From Tridacna crocea (taxonomy: Eukaryota; Mollusca; Bivalvia; Cardiida; Cardiidae): DNA of 64,000 nucleotides. Location of the stretch: positions 21,249,501 through 21,313,500 of the forward strand of contig OX031063.1 in NCBI GenBank assembly GCA_943736015.1. Reading direction: 5' to 3'. Below are positions 10,862 through 21,103 of the stretch, piece by piece (position 1 is the stretch's first letter; every line of letters starts with the position of its first letter). The position numbers and the translations under genes are program-made. The notes under the pieces were generated by a model. The model had not been told where the DNA came from and ran no database searches. It worked only from the letters and a program-made list of their open reading frames with translations.

Positions 10862-11059
10862 GTTTTACCTTTTACCACACAATCCCAAGTTTTAATGACC
10901 CTGAGGAAGAAGCCTGGTAACTAGCATTTTCTTCTTTTCCCACATGTATTTTACCTTATCAAAGACAGAATTCTTCACTTGGAATACATTTCTTTTATTG
11001 TCTGTAAATGTTTTTAATTTGGACTTAAGTCCAAAACTTTGTTATTAAAAAAAGGGTTG
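10862..11059 (+). mobile_element. M1 MITE lacking left palindrome arm
   Basis: TTTTACCACACAATCCCAAG start and a GAGGAAGAAGCC block run directly into TGGTAACTAGCATTTTC; the first arm is deleted. The right end is degraded. Confidence 0.7.
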
Positions 11060-11107
11060 AAAACAGAAGATGAAAACTATTTTCCGCATTTTTTTCAAAA
11101 GCCTTCT

Positions 11108-11335
11108 TTAACCGTTTACCACACAATGATGACTTTTAACACCCTGTTGGAAGATCTTTTGCCTTTTGAAAACATTGTGGGAAAAGGGGAAAATGCTGGT
11201 TAACAGCATTTTCTCCTTTTCCCACAATGTTTTCTATCCTGTGAAGGTCAAATTACATTATTTTAGTGCATTGAAATTGTCATCTGTAATTGTCATTCTG
11301 GACAAAACCAACACTTTGTCGTCTGGTAAACTTAA
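11108..11335 (+). mobile_element. M1 MITE
   Basis: TTAA at 11108 and 11332. Complete palindrome with centre GCTGGTTAACAGC, so the arms meet at an internal TTAA-containing core. The right-hand block is diverged. Confidence 0.85.
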
Positions 11336-11538
11336 CATTAGGCTGTTAAAAGAATAAGGCTTTTTGGTAAAGGATTTTTTTTATATTTTTTCTCTGTATT
11401 TTTTTCCCCTGAGTGTTTGATGTTCATTTTTATCATTTCAAATATTTCCTTTGGTGTAAGCTTTTATCATAATTTATTATGCTAGACAGACTGCAAACCT
11501 TGACAACTGCATTATCTTGTTCTCTTTTCATCAGCTAT

Positions 11539-11713
11539 TTAACCCTTTGCAACACAATCTAGCCTTTTAACAGGCCTGAGGAATGAGGCTTTAAAAGATA
11601 TTGTGGAAATAGGAGAAATTTTCATACCTACCACTTGTTTGTTTTCCTACAATGTTGTCTATCTTTTCTAAAGATAATTCTGTCTTAAATTTGTTAACCT
11701 GCAAATGATTTAA
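11539..11713 (+). mobile_element. M1 copy abutting the next one
   Basis: TTAACCCTTTGCAACACAATC start; degraded palindrome; the right end is truncated in CTGCAAATGATT, where the next M1 begins at the same TTAA. Confidence 0.75.
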
Positions 11714-11932
11714 CCCTTTCCCAAACAATCCCTGGTTTTTATGGGTCAGGAATAGAAGCCTTTTGAAAACATTGTGGGAAAAGGAGAAAATGCTGGTAAC
11801 CAGCATTTTCTCCTTTTCCCACAATGTTTTCCACCCTACAGTATAGAAAAATAATCTTTTTAGCAACTTTGTCATTTGCAAAATGCTTTCAATTTGGTCT
11901 TGTCCAAAATTTGCTGTTTGGGAAAGGGTTAA
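11710..11932 (+). mobile_element. M1 MITE, subtype C
   Basis: Perfect 17-bp inverted tips: TTAACCCTTTCCCAAAC and GTTTGGGAAAGGGTTAA. Intact palindrome. The left TTAA is shared with the truncated neighbour. Confidence 0.92.
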
Positions 11933-12348
11933 ATATGAGTAAGTTTCAAATTTTGCAATGTCGTGAGGAATTTGAAATTAAATTTTGATTGCAAGTTGTT
12001 AGACTTCCTGTCTGATTGGCCAAGACAAGATGCCTCAGCCAATCAGAAGCTAGAAAGACTTCCTGTCTGACTGGTTGAGACAACATGTCTGAGCCAATCA
12101 GAAGCTAGATTAGCTGCTGTCTGGCAGCTAATCACTGTTCATCTGGTATAGAAAAAGGAATTTTGATACTGTCACTGGGACAGTGCCAAACTTCATCCCT
12201 CCAAATTCTTATTTGCAGGAACAAATTTTATTTGTATGTATTTTCAGTTTGCCAATTGCCCTTTTTTCCACCCCTTCCCAGACAATAGAAAAATTATGAC
12301 TTTTCAATGTTTAAAGCTTTTGCAAAGGAGAAATTGAATGTTGGACCC
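11933..12348. repeat. 54-bp tandem duplication, otherwise unassigned
   Basis: 12,004-12,056 and 12,058-12,110 are imperfect copies (GACTTCCTGTCTGA...AGCCAATCAGAAGCTAGA). Each contains an ATTGGC-like / AGCCAAT inverted pair. A weak M1-like piece lies at 12,280-12,330. Confidence 0.6.
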
Positions 12349-12572
12349 TTAACCCATTACCACACAATCCCGAGTTTTAATGACCCTGTAGGAGAATGCT
12401 TTTGAAAACATTGTGGGAAAAGGAGAAAATGCTGGTGACCAGCATTTTCTCCTTTTCCAACAATGTTTTCTTCCCCATCCACAACAAAAATCATCATTTC
12501 AGTTACATTTGTCGTCTGCAAATCCTTTCAAATTGGACCAGTCTGAATTTTTGTCATTTGGTAAAGACTTAT
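12349..12572 (+). mobile_element. M1 MITE
   Basis: Left TTAACCCATTACCACAC; the right end GGTAAAGACTTA has lost TTAA. Palindrome intact (centre GCTGGTGACCAGC). Confidence 0.87.
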
Positions 12573-12697
12573 TAGTGAGCAAAATAAAAAAAATAAGGTT
12601 CTATTAAGGTGTTTGTTAACTTAAACATGATAGCAAATGTGAATGACATGGTTACCATGGAAAATGTGAAATGATTAACGACTGAAACTTGTGCTAT

Positions 12698-12912
12698 TAG
12701 CCTTTTTCGACACAACTCTTGGTTAAGGAAGAGGGTTTAGAAAATATTGTTGATGAAGTGAAAATGTCAGTGTTCAGAATTTTCTTTTTCCTCCAGTGTT
12801 TTCTACCTTTTACAAAGACAAATCTCATAACTTGAGCTACTTGTAATTTGTTCTCTGCATCTGAGTTCAATAAAGATTGGTCTAAAATTTTGTCCTGATA
12901 AAGATTTAATAC
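12698..12912 (+). mobile_element. M1 MITE, old copy
   Basis: Diverged along its length (GACACAACTCTTGGTTAAGG; TTCTCTGCATCTGAGTTCAA); ends near GATAAAGATTTAA. Confidence 0.65.
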
Positions 12913-13345
12913 CCTGTTCACCCATACAGTATTAAACCCCCATTCCACTGGGCGGCGATCTCAGTACGCTCATGGCGATCGTGGCGCTTCTCCAAAACCT
13001 TCCGAATCGCCGTGGAAACGGCGACGTGGGTAGATATTTCGGACCTAAAATTCCCAAGTACGCCTTTAGTACGCTTTTATGACGATCTCGCTGCGCTTGT
13101 CACGATCCTGGCGCGCTGTTGTTGCGCTCCTCGGGCGCTTGAAGTCTCTCCAACACGCTGCCACTACGCTTTCACGACGACATAGGATTTCTGACTACAC
13201 TCTGTCTACGGTTTCTACGTTGCTGATGCGACCTTTCTACGACCTTGGCGCAAGAGCTGCGCTTTTGTTGCGCTCTCGGAATGTTCTATAAAAAGATGGC
13301 GCTTTAAGTACGTTGTCATCAGTTGATGATTAGCTTTAAAAGGAG

Positions 13346-13714
13346 ATGGATCACACCGTTCAAGTAGCTATGCTCCAGCTGGCGATTCTGAACCAGAGAC
13401 AAATACGACGTGGTGCTGAGAGACATGCCAGAAGGAGAAGGGTAAAAAGGTTCTGGGTCCGTCCATGGTTGTCAGCTGATCGTAGGCTCCAATTCGGTCA
13501 CTACGATCAACTTATGACTGAACTTAGGATGGAAGACTCGGCAACATTTTTTAACTATATGAGAATGGAGCCACGGATGTTTGATGAGATCCTACAAAGA
13601 GTTGGTCCTAGAATTAAGAAGGTTGACACTAACTTCGGGAGGGCACTCGAACCAGGTCTAAAGTTGGCAATAACGGGTCAAAATCGGGTGGATGCACGTT
13701 GTCGTTTACTGTAG
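13346..13714 (+). pseudogene. truncated Harbinger (HARBI1-like) transposase
   Basis: 122 codons from ATG. Residues 34-43 read KRFWVRPWLS, followed by FGHYDQLMTELRMED (about 50-64), FFNYMRMEPRMFDEIL (68-83) and a GLKLAIT stretch ending at residue 110: the characteristic N-terminal region of PIF/Harbinger transposases upstream of the DDE nuclease domain. After LAIT the frame leaves the family pattern and stops 12 codons later. The family is usually 350 residues or more, so the catalytic domain is absent and no activity is expected. An intact HARBI1-type protein is a DNA nuclease that works with a Myb-like partner. Basis: motif recognition; no search was run. Confidence 0.85.
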
Positions 13715-13796
13715 AACCTTGCAACTCCTCCGCCGGAAAATCAGGCATAGCGACATGAGGCTTTGATCTTGATTTGGCCCTTCGTTTTGGTGGCAT
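13629..13796 (-). pseudogene. possible start of the Harbinger partner (Myb-like) gene
   Basis: 55-codon frame facing the transposase; starts MPPKRRAKSRSKP and continues with FPAEELQG and HPPDFDP. A basic N-terminus on the opposite strand, inside the same TIR element, fits the second (Myb/SANT-like) gene of Harbinger elements. The SANT domain itself is not present, and its last codons read antisense through the transposase remnant. Could be a chance frame. Confidence 0.35.
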
Positions 13797-14424
13797 GTTG
13801 ACCGTTTGAAGTCTGCTTATTTATTCTCTTGTAGGCTATATCGAGAGACGAAGCGTCATGAGCCAAACTCAGTCGCCATAAGCGTGACAGAAGCGCAAAT
13901 GAAACGCAACCAAAGCGGCAAGAGCGTAGTGAAATCGTAGGGCGAGCGCTTAAAGCGTAGCAGAAACGTAACGGGATTGCGGAGAAATATCTTGGCACTC
14001 TTTGTATACGATGTGAGTGCGCTTGTGTTACGTTGCTCGCGATGCGGCTGCGATCCTACGGCGCTCATGAATTTCTTTCTACGCTCTCAGTACGCTTTCG
14101 TGGCGTTTCGAGTCCACGGCGATCTCGCTACGTAAATTTTGAGCAAGCTCAAAACAAGCTTTGTGATCTGGCGATCATTACGCTTCCGATACGCTTCTAC
14201 TACGATCAAGGCGTTTCTACTGCGCTGTTGGCGTTTTCGCTACAATTCTCGGCGTTTTGTCCAAAATTTACAGATTGTACTGAGATCGCCGCCCAGTGGA
14301 ATGGGGGTCTTAAATAAATGAAATAACCATTTTCAGTCAGAATAGAAATCTCAGATTTCGTAATTTCAAGGCTGTTATAGTCATCCTTTTCATGAACAGT
14401 CTTATGTTTTAACTGCCTTGAAAA

Positions 14425-14510
14425 ATGTCTTTGTAAACATTGTGAATATAAAGAAGAAAATACAGGTACAGCTTTTTTCTCCTTTGCCTACAAAGTTTTT
14501 ATACTTTCAA
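14425..14510 (+). mobile_element. M1 palindrome relic
   Basis: GTAAACATTGTGAATATAAA and TTTTTTCTCCTTTGCC show decayed arms; no ends. Confidence 0.4.
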
Positions 14511-14516
14511 AGCTGT

Positions 14517-15160
14517 GCTTCGTTAGCTGAGTTAGTAGCCTGCCCAGGACTTGAGAACATGGGGTCACTTCAGGGTCTGTATTCACCAACCATTCTTAAG
14601 AATATTCTTTGTCATATTCTACAAGATTTTCCACATTTGAAAGTAACACTGCTTCCACTTGGCTAAACCAAATGTTTAGTCAATCAGAAGCTGTGTTACT
14701 TTCAAATGTAGAAAATTCTGGAGAATAAGACTGAGACTGTTCTTAAGAATGATCGGTGAATTCGAACCCAGGTTTTCCTTTAACTTTCTGAAGTGGGGGT
14801 CAATTTACTCCCTGCAACTGAATAAAAGAAGGAACAAATATAACTTTTGGTAGTCAATTTGAAAATTTTGGGGGTAAAAATTGGAAAAAAGTGGTGTGTG
14901 TGTGTTGGGGGGAAATTCATGCATCACCAGTTTGTATTCTCAGTTTGGCCAATTTCTTTCAGAGGGTTGATGATAGTCACTGCAACAGGATTCATTTCTC
15001 TGTCTGCACTGATCATTGTTTCAATAGTGTTTATGTGGGAAAGCAGATAGTGGCTTTGGAAGGTTTAAGTGGAGAGTATGGGTTGAGCATGGGTTTAAAA
15101 GAAAAGTTGAAGAAAGCATGGATAGGTGCATTGGTTGCTGCGATAACACTGAAATAATGC
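14517..15160 (+). mobile_element. SINE family a, split by a foldback
   Basis: The head TTAGCTGAGTTAGTAGC plus GGACTTGAGAACATGGGGTC is followed, after the insert at 14,573-14,770, by the family body (TTGATGATAGTCACTGCAAC, CACTGATCATTGTTTCAATA, TGCATTGGTTGCTGCGATAA). Confidence 0.65.
14573..14770. mobile_element. foldback element with CATTCTTAAGAA arms
   Basis: Nearly the whole 198 bp is one inverted repeat: GTATTCACCAACCATTCTTA near the left end pairs with TAAGAATGATCGGTGAATTC at the right, and GAAAGTAACAC with GTGTTACTTTC near the centre. A related half lies at about 54,520-54,610. Confidence 0.75.
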
Positions 15161-15371
15161 TGAAAGTGGCAATAAGGACCATACATTACTGATCATTAAT
15201 TATAATCCTTTCAAAGTCAAATCCATTGTTCTACCAGTGCATAATTTTATTATCTCCAAATGCATTGGATAAGTTGAAACTTCTGTCATGTGGTAAAAGG
15301 TTCTACCGTCTTGAAAGGTCTCGGACATTTTAGATCCAAGATCAGACTCCATTTTTAGTGCACAAAGCAAC

Positions 15372-15595
15372 TTAACTATATACCAAATGATACATTTGGA
15401 CTCGACCAAATCAAAAGCATTTGCAGATGACAAAATAAATGCATGTCTTATTATGTTTTCTGTCTTTGATAGGGTAGAAAATATTTGGGGAAGAGGAGAA
15501 AATGATGGCTACCAGTATATTCTCCTTTTCCCCAAATGTTTTGAAAGCCCTTTTGCTCAGTCATAAAAACTCTGGATTATGTGGTAAAGGGTCAA
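15372..15595 (-). mobile_element. M1 MITE
   Basis: Left TTAACTATATACCAAATG; the right terminus is TCAA instead of TTAA. Palindrome with a few mismatches (ATGATGGCTACCAGTATAT). Confidence 0.8.
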
Positions 15596-16000
15596 GTGGG
15601 AGAGAGGGGGGATTGAGGTAAAAGAAAGAGACAAAAATGCTTTGAATTTGCTTGTCTAAGACTTCTCGTCGTCATTAGTAATTTACAAAAATTATTTATT
15701 TCAAAATCTGAATGGGGATGTTTGTGTAGGTGATCTTAGCAACAGATAAGTTAAGTTGACTGTCTATGTAAACCATTACCTCATAGGCCAATTTTTTTAC
15801 CTTCTTTCTTTGCATGTTCACACAGTCATCTTTTGGAGACTGTCTGGTATGCCAACCAAGTAAACGAGATTTTGACAAATTTAGAAATTACTCATGATGA
15901 GCAACTGTCTGAATTTGTAACAATGTTTCAAATAGATAAAAAAGGAAATCGGAAATATTGCATAGTACTGTGGAACAATGGGATTTAACACTAGCAATCG
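15596..16000. other. no supported gene
   Basis: A 60-codon minus frame (15,696-15,878) contains RQSPKDDCVNMQRKK, preceded on that strand by a CAG and followed by GTAAAA. Without a polypyrimidine tract I do not call it an exon. Confidence 0.3.
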
Positions 16001-16056
16001 TTCACCCTTTACCAATTACATTTCTGCGTGTAAGAAACCATGAAGTCATTTGAAAA

Positions 16057-16520
16057 TAGAGCTGGGTATCGCCAAGAAAAATGTATCGCGATACTATCGC
16101 GATACCAGGCAGGCGATACGATACAATATCACGATACTTAATTGATCCAGATATACTTAATGACAGCCTATTAAAAAAGAGACTGTTTTCATGCCATATG
16201 CGCAAACAAGATTTTATAGATAGATCTACATGTTCACACTTAAATGTATATCAACCTCTTCAGAAGTTTTAGGAACTTTCCTTAAACTGTGCAAACATTT
16301 TTGGCAAAATCAATCCAAATGTTTGCTAAAACAAGCAGGTAAGACAATTTGTCTACATGATATTAAGTTTATGAGGATGCTGTGTTTTGTACTTCAAAAA
16401 TCAACGGCAATGCAATACCATTTAGAGTTTTTGCTTTATTTAAAATCATTCATTTTGGTCCTCTAATTCTAATTTCAAAGTCAGTTTAAAAAAAAATATA
16501 CCTATTTCAAGCATTCGAAG

Positions 16521-16562
<42 letters not shown>

Positions 16563-17704
16563 GATTTATGTTTTCATTTCCTAAAACAACAATTTTTTTC
16601 ACTCATGAACAGAATTTTAGCCCCCAACTTTTTGTTTTATTCATAGTTCTTTTGTAAATTCACTGTTTAACTTCATTATTAAAAATGAGAAGATAGTTTG
16701 AAGTCCCTCTGATCGGCCGATGCCACGCTGATCATTGTAGTGTCATGGGTTTTCACGGCTTTTTGGCGATCTATTTTTTCGTGACAATTAACTTTTGGAG
16801 AAGTATTACTACATTATTTGACATCTGTTTGCCATTTCAAATAGCAGGTAACTTTAAAATCTGTCACTTTACTCTAGATAAGAGTATTAACACCTTTATT
16901 ACGTTGTCATAAATGACTCGCCAGCTTCCTGATCATGCGCGTGTCCTTTGCATTTTATACTGATCGTGTTTAGCCCATATTTCTGCTGGATGTATGAAAG
17001 CTAGGTTATATGAAGCTCTAGATCATCACTTAATACGTCAGATTGACAATTAGGCAGATACTTTCAGCGTCAAAGACGTCATTTCAAATTTCCCAGCGTC
17101 AAAACTCGCACTATTGTCAACTTCGGAAGACGGTTGCCGATCCGCAGCTCATTCATTTGTTATTTAGAAAGAACAAAGACATTTCAAACTGAGCTATCTT
17201 TCGCTAGCAGGTAATCAAATTGCAGCTTATATTCGTCCGGTAAATCAAATGACCTTGTTAATTAATGCTTTATTTTATCTTACAGTCCTTGTGACAAAAA
17301 TGTTAAGGAGGCAAACCGATCTAAGCAGCCGCAACTTTTTGGGCACGAACAAAATATGATAACCTTAAAGTATTCCGAATTAGCATCCATATTTAAAACC
17401 GGGAAAACCCTAGGCAAGAGCGAGTGACTAAACATTTCGCTGCAAATTATTCCCCGAATTGCAAAGTTTTATGAATTTCATTACATTTCTAGGGCGAGTT
17501 GTTTGTACGTTCTTATATGTATAGCAGAGACAAATTGTGCGCATTTTTTTCTATTTCATACACGAAACATGATCACACACTCTGCACACGACACGACGTA
17601 AATGTATCGCCAAGTATCGATACAATGAGTTAGTATCGCGATATACTATCGCCAGCAAAAATATCACGATGCACCGATGCATCGATGATATCGCCCCAGC
17701 TCTA
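16057..17704. mobile_element. hAT-like element B, non-autonomous
   Basis: The ends TAGAGCTGGGTATCG and ATATCGCCCCAGCTCTA are inverted; an exact 8-bp target duplication TTTGAAAA lies at 16,049-16,056 and 17,705-17,712, the hAT signature. Both subterminal zones are packed with TATCG/CGATA motifs. Small frames inside show no BED-finger or hAT catalytic motif. Confidence 0.85.
16522..16558. repeat. C37 homopolymer
   Basis: 37 consecutive C, inside hAT-like element B. Such a tract is unstable and also prone to assembly length errors. Confidence 0.9.
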
Positions 17705-17939
17705 TTTGAAAACATTTTGGTTAACGAAGAAAATGCTGATAACCAACATTTTCTTCTTTGCCCTAAATGTTTTCTTATGTTTTGAAGACAATTTTCATCA
17801 TTGCAGTCATATCTAATTTGATGTCAGCAGACACTGTCAGTTTAGACACATCTGAGCAAACATTGTCAGTTTAGACATGTCAAAAAATTTCGTTGTTTGC
17901 TAAAGAACTAACCAAACGGTGTATTGGTAAGAACTAACA

Positions 17940-18130
17940 AACAGACTAGTGTTTAAACTTTATCTAGAGGAGAAACAGTTCTGACCACTTGTTTGAGAAA
18001 AAGCAAAACATGTTCTTGACCAGTGCTTCCTCTTTTTTCAGCATCATGTTTCTGCCCTCCAGTTGAGCCACTTTGATTTGTCATCTGCAATTACTTACAG
18101 TAGTCTAAAGTATTCAAAGTAAAAAACTCA
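17940..18130 (+). mobile_element. M1 relic
   Basis: GAGAAAAAGCAAAACATG, then TTGATTTGTCATCTGCAATT and GTCTAAAG in M1 order; ends lost. Confidence 0.45.
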
Positions 18131-18310
18131 AACACTTTCTGTATCTGAAAAGGATTTATGTCAAGGACAGAACTGTAGCCCTGTGGAGAGAGACTCATCT
18201 TTGACATGCCCAGTGACAAGGCAGATTTGACAGGGTTGGCTTTGTGATCCATAACAAGTAACCTTAGCACATTTTTTAAGCCCTTTATGTACCAGGCCAA
18301 AATAACCAGA

Positions 18311-18545
18311 TTACAGTTTCAATCCCTTTCCATTAATCCTGTTGTACCAAACAGTCTGGGATTATAACAAGCTAGTAAGGCAGAAGACTTTTGAAGACTC
18401 TGTGAGAAGAGGAAAAAGCTCTTTTTCCTTGACACACAGTATTTTCCTTGACACACAGTATTTTCCACTCTTTCATAGAAAATCATCAGTATTTGAGCAA
18501 AATTTATTTTGGGCTGCAAGTGTTTTGAATTTGGAAGGAGCATTA
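18311..18545 (+). mobile_element. M1 relic with internal duplication
   Basis: M1 order is preserved (GAAGACTTTTGAAGACTCTG; ATTTGAATTTGG-like right block), but a 19-bp piece CTTGACACACAGTATTTTC is present twice in tandem (18,429-18,467). A long stop-free plus frame over this region is repeat-derived. Confidence 0.5.
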
Positions 18546-18831
18546 AAGTTTATCATCTTGCAGAGACAATCAAATATTGGATCAAAAGAATGGCTTTTGT
18601 CATTGTTCCATCTGCCTGTCCGACATGTCTTTGATAAAGAGGATCATAATTGTTGTGCCCAGTCCAACACCTGTAACCTCAGAAGAAGAGTTCAGTGTTC
18701 AAACTTTCCACAGCTGGAAGAACAAACTTTGCTCCTATTTTTGTTACCTTGAATAGCATAAATGCTAATACTTTTTTGAAAAGAAGCTTTTCAAAATGCT
18801 TGTTGCACAAATTTCTCATTGCAGGACACCA

Positions 18832-18986
18832 TCAATGATTCTTATTACTATGTCATTGCAGTGTACAATTACTCTGCTCAATCTTTACAACTGTCGTTGC
18901 AGGAGACCATGCGTGCAAGTGTTCAAACTCAAGGAAACCGCATGCTTCATGGTCATCATGAACACTGGAATGGTCCCACTGTCTGC
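18832..18986 (+). CDS. possible exon or decayed coding fragment, unknown
   Basis: A plausible acceptor (TTTCTCATTGCAG ending at 18,823-18,824) leads into a frame beginning DTINDSYYYVIAVYNYSA and containing GHHEHWNGPTVC. The frame runs into cassette H8, which starts near 18,987, and no good donor precedes it. I do not recognise the peptide. It could equally be a chance frame. Confidence 0.2.
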
Positions 18987-19228
18987 TTTCATATACGCCC
19001 AAAGGGTAGTCTTATAATGTTGTGGCCCAGGATGTCTCTGACAGTCCATCCGTTAGCACAACTCCTACAGTTTTCATCGGAATAAGTTCAAACTTACGAC
19101 AATGAATCTCTAGATGTGTAGTTGTGCATGTGACTGATAATTTGGATCTCTTTACGTATTGTAAATTTTAATCCATTTCACTGACAAGCCCCTTCGGGTG
19201 TAATGAGCTATTCTGCAAAGCTCTTGTT
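18987..19228 (+). mobile_element. short cassette H8, Helentron-like
   Basis: Starts TTTCATATACGCCCAAAGGG and passes GTCCATCCGTTAGCAC and CTCCTACAGTTTTCAT, then ends GCAAAGCTCTTGTT. A second copy of its 5' part lies at 61,740-61,990. No tandem array. Confidence 0.6.
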
Positions 19229-19742
19229 TATCTATATCTAATAGATCTTATATCTTATCTTATATCTCATATTTTATGGCAGTCCCTCCGAAATTATGAA
19301 AGACCATAATGGTGTATTATGGGAAGTTTTGGTTAATGATATTCAATTTATCACTGGATTGTGTCAGAGCTTTTCAGCTGCGTTCCTACTTTATAATCAG
19401 CTTAGGTTAGATTATAGTAACAAATTTTCTTACAAATATTATGATACACATTCCTTGGCTATTGTGAAGCCCAGCAAGAAGATAAAAGGCACGTTTCAAC
19501 ACTGAAAGTCAGGAAGAAAAGCTCAATTTAAGATATACAAAGGAGAATTTGATAAATGGGACTGAAATTATTTTTATTTTATGTCTCACTGGCGTTTATG
19601 AAATAGGCAAAACACTGCAGTGAATTTTGATGATGGCTGAAAGTTAAAAACATTTTTCAAGGAAAGGAGGCCTATACTTCCATGCTTCTACAGTTTTTAT
19701 TTTACTGGAGTTTAGACTTTTTCTTTCCTCATTTCAGATTTT
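19229..19742 (+). other. unassigned; contains a 69-codon open frame
   Basis: 19,296-19,505 encodes a frame starting MKDHNGVLWEVLVNDIQF and ending KIKGTFQH*, with ATGGCAG upstream at about 19,280. No family recognised. A small (ATATCT)-rich stretch lies at 19,230-19,270. Confidence 0.25.
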
Positions 19743-19970
19743 TTAACTCATTACCAAACGACAAAATTTTAGGTTTGTCCAAATCGAAAGCATTTGCTGA
19801 CGACAAAATAAAAGTGACCGAAAATTTGAAATTTGTTTTGTGAAGGGTAGAAAACATTGTGGGAAATAGAGAAAATGCTGGTTACTAGCATTTTCTCCTG
19901 TTCCCACAATTGTTCTAAAGGCTTCTTTCTCAGGGGCATCAAAAGTAGAGATTGTGTGATAATGGGTTAA
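19743..19970 (-). mobile_element. M1 MITE, subtype A
   Basis: TTAACTCATTACCAAACG and GATAATGGGTTAA tips, TTAA both sides; the palindrome is nearly complete. Confidence 0.92.
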
Positions 19971-19994
19971 CTCTTTTTATTTTTAGCTGTTTAC

Positions 19995-20220
19995 AAAACT
20001 CTTTACAGAACAACAATTTTTTGACTGGACCAAATTCAAAGCATCTGTAGACAACATATTAAATCTTGGTAATATGATGATTTCTGACTTTGATAGGGAA
20101 GAAAATATTGTGGGAAAAGGAGAACATGCTGTTTACCAGCATGTTCTCCTTTTTCCACATTGTTTCTACAGGCTTTGTTCTCAGGGTCTTTAAAAGTTGG
20201 GACTGTGTGGTAAAGAGTAA
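19995..20220 (-). mobile_element. M1 MITE
   Basis: The palindrome has a paired change in both arms: GAGAACATGCTG and CAGCATGTTCTC replace GAGAAAATGCTG and its complement, so base pairing is kept. TTAA is lost at both ends (AAAACTC; GAGTAAA). Confidence 0.85.
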
Positions 20221-20221
20221 A

Positions 20222-20328
20222 AAGCAAGTTCTGTAAGTTGAGATAGACTAATTGTTACATTTGCTGTCTGCAAATGCTTTCAATTTTGATGAGTTTAGAA
20301 GTTTGCTGTATGGTAAATAGTTGCAATT
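20222..20328 (+). mobile_element. M1 right-half fragment
   Basis: TTGCTGTCTGCAAATGCTTT and GGTAAATAGTTG: only the right half survives. Confidence 0.55.
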
Positions 20329-20454
20329 ATCAAAGTTTCAATATTCTAAACCTGTCCAATCATATACACATGCATGTTTTGAATTGGCAGCATGCCATGG
20401 TTGACTGTTGTGCTTTAATGAAAAAGCCTTGAAATTGAAATAGATAGATCTCAA

Positions 20455-20671
20455 GTCATTATGAGACTAAAAATGTACAATAGCAGACAACCCAATAAGT
20501 TAGATATAGATCTAGTTCAGATGTGGGAATTTGTCTTTGAAAGGTAGAAACCGTTGTGAAAACGAGGAAAAAATGCCCAGTGACAAGCATTTCCTCCTTT
20601 TCCCAGAATGCTTTCAGAAGCCGTCTATCTAGAAGATCGTTAAAACACAAAAACATGTGGTAAGGGGTCCA
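20455..20671 (-). mobile_element. M1 relic
   Basis: Decayed palindrome (GAGGAAAAAATGCCCAGTGA) and an ATGTGGTAAGGGGTCCAA end. Confidence 0.6.
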
Positions 20672-21103
20672 ATTGAATGCAATTGGCATACTGGTATTAC
20701 AAATTCACCATGGGTTTGACCTTGGCATTGTAGATCCAAAATCAGGTGCACTTCCTGTTTTGACTAATTTTGGTCTTAAAGGTGGGCCTTCAGATTTTGG
20801 GACGAAAATTTTACAAAAATGCAAAAAAATCATCCTTATACTCCCAAAGCCTTTTAATGTGCGTTCATAAAACCCCGGTAGTCAAAAACCATACGACAAC
20901 ATGAGAAATTAGAGATTTACTATAGCCCAGGTTAACACCAACGGGAGACATGTTCTATTTTTTTAGATGATCAATTCACTCATTTATATACAGGAACAAA
21001 GTTTAAAACCTAATGTCCGAAGAAGACATTATTGAAAATAATTATTACAATGTTTGATATGTAAGGGAATATAAGTGTTATTAGTCACGTGCCAGTCACT
21101 TAA

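Larger units (their letters stand above)
12936..14310. mobile_element. PIF/Harbinger deletion derivative
   Basis: Long terminal inverted repeats of about 32 bp: ACCCCCATTCCACTGGGCGG at left and CCGCCCAGTGGAATGGGGGT at right, with TAA on both flanks (12,933-12,935; 14,311-14,313), the TWA-type target site known for this superfamily. Both subterminal zones are crowded with GCGATC and TACGCT motifs and are visibly more GC-rich than the surroundings. The interior keeps the 5' part of a transposase frame (+) and a facing short frame (-), then jumps directly between them, consistent with an internal deletion. Non-autonomous. Confidence 0.85.
16001..17911 (+). mobile_element. M1 MITE split by hAT-like element B
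   Basis: The left part (TTCACCCTTTACCAATTAC) reaches TTTGAAAA at 16,049-16,056; the copy resumes at 17,713 with CATTTTGGTTAACGAAG, the palindrome and a diverged right part ending GCTAAAGAACTAA. Termini are TTCA and CTAA, so this is an old copy. A 20-odd-bp piece (GTCAGTTTAGACA) is duplicated in its right part. Confidence 0.8.

Noticed and set aside
16001..17911. TATCGCGATA-rich ends of element B as replication origin or protein-binding array of a host system
   Set aside because: They coincide exactly with the ends of a TIR element with an 8-bp target duplication, which explains them.
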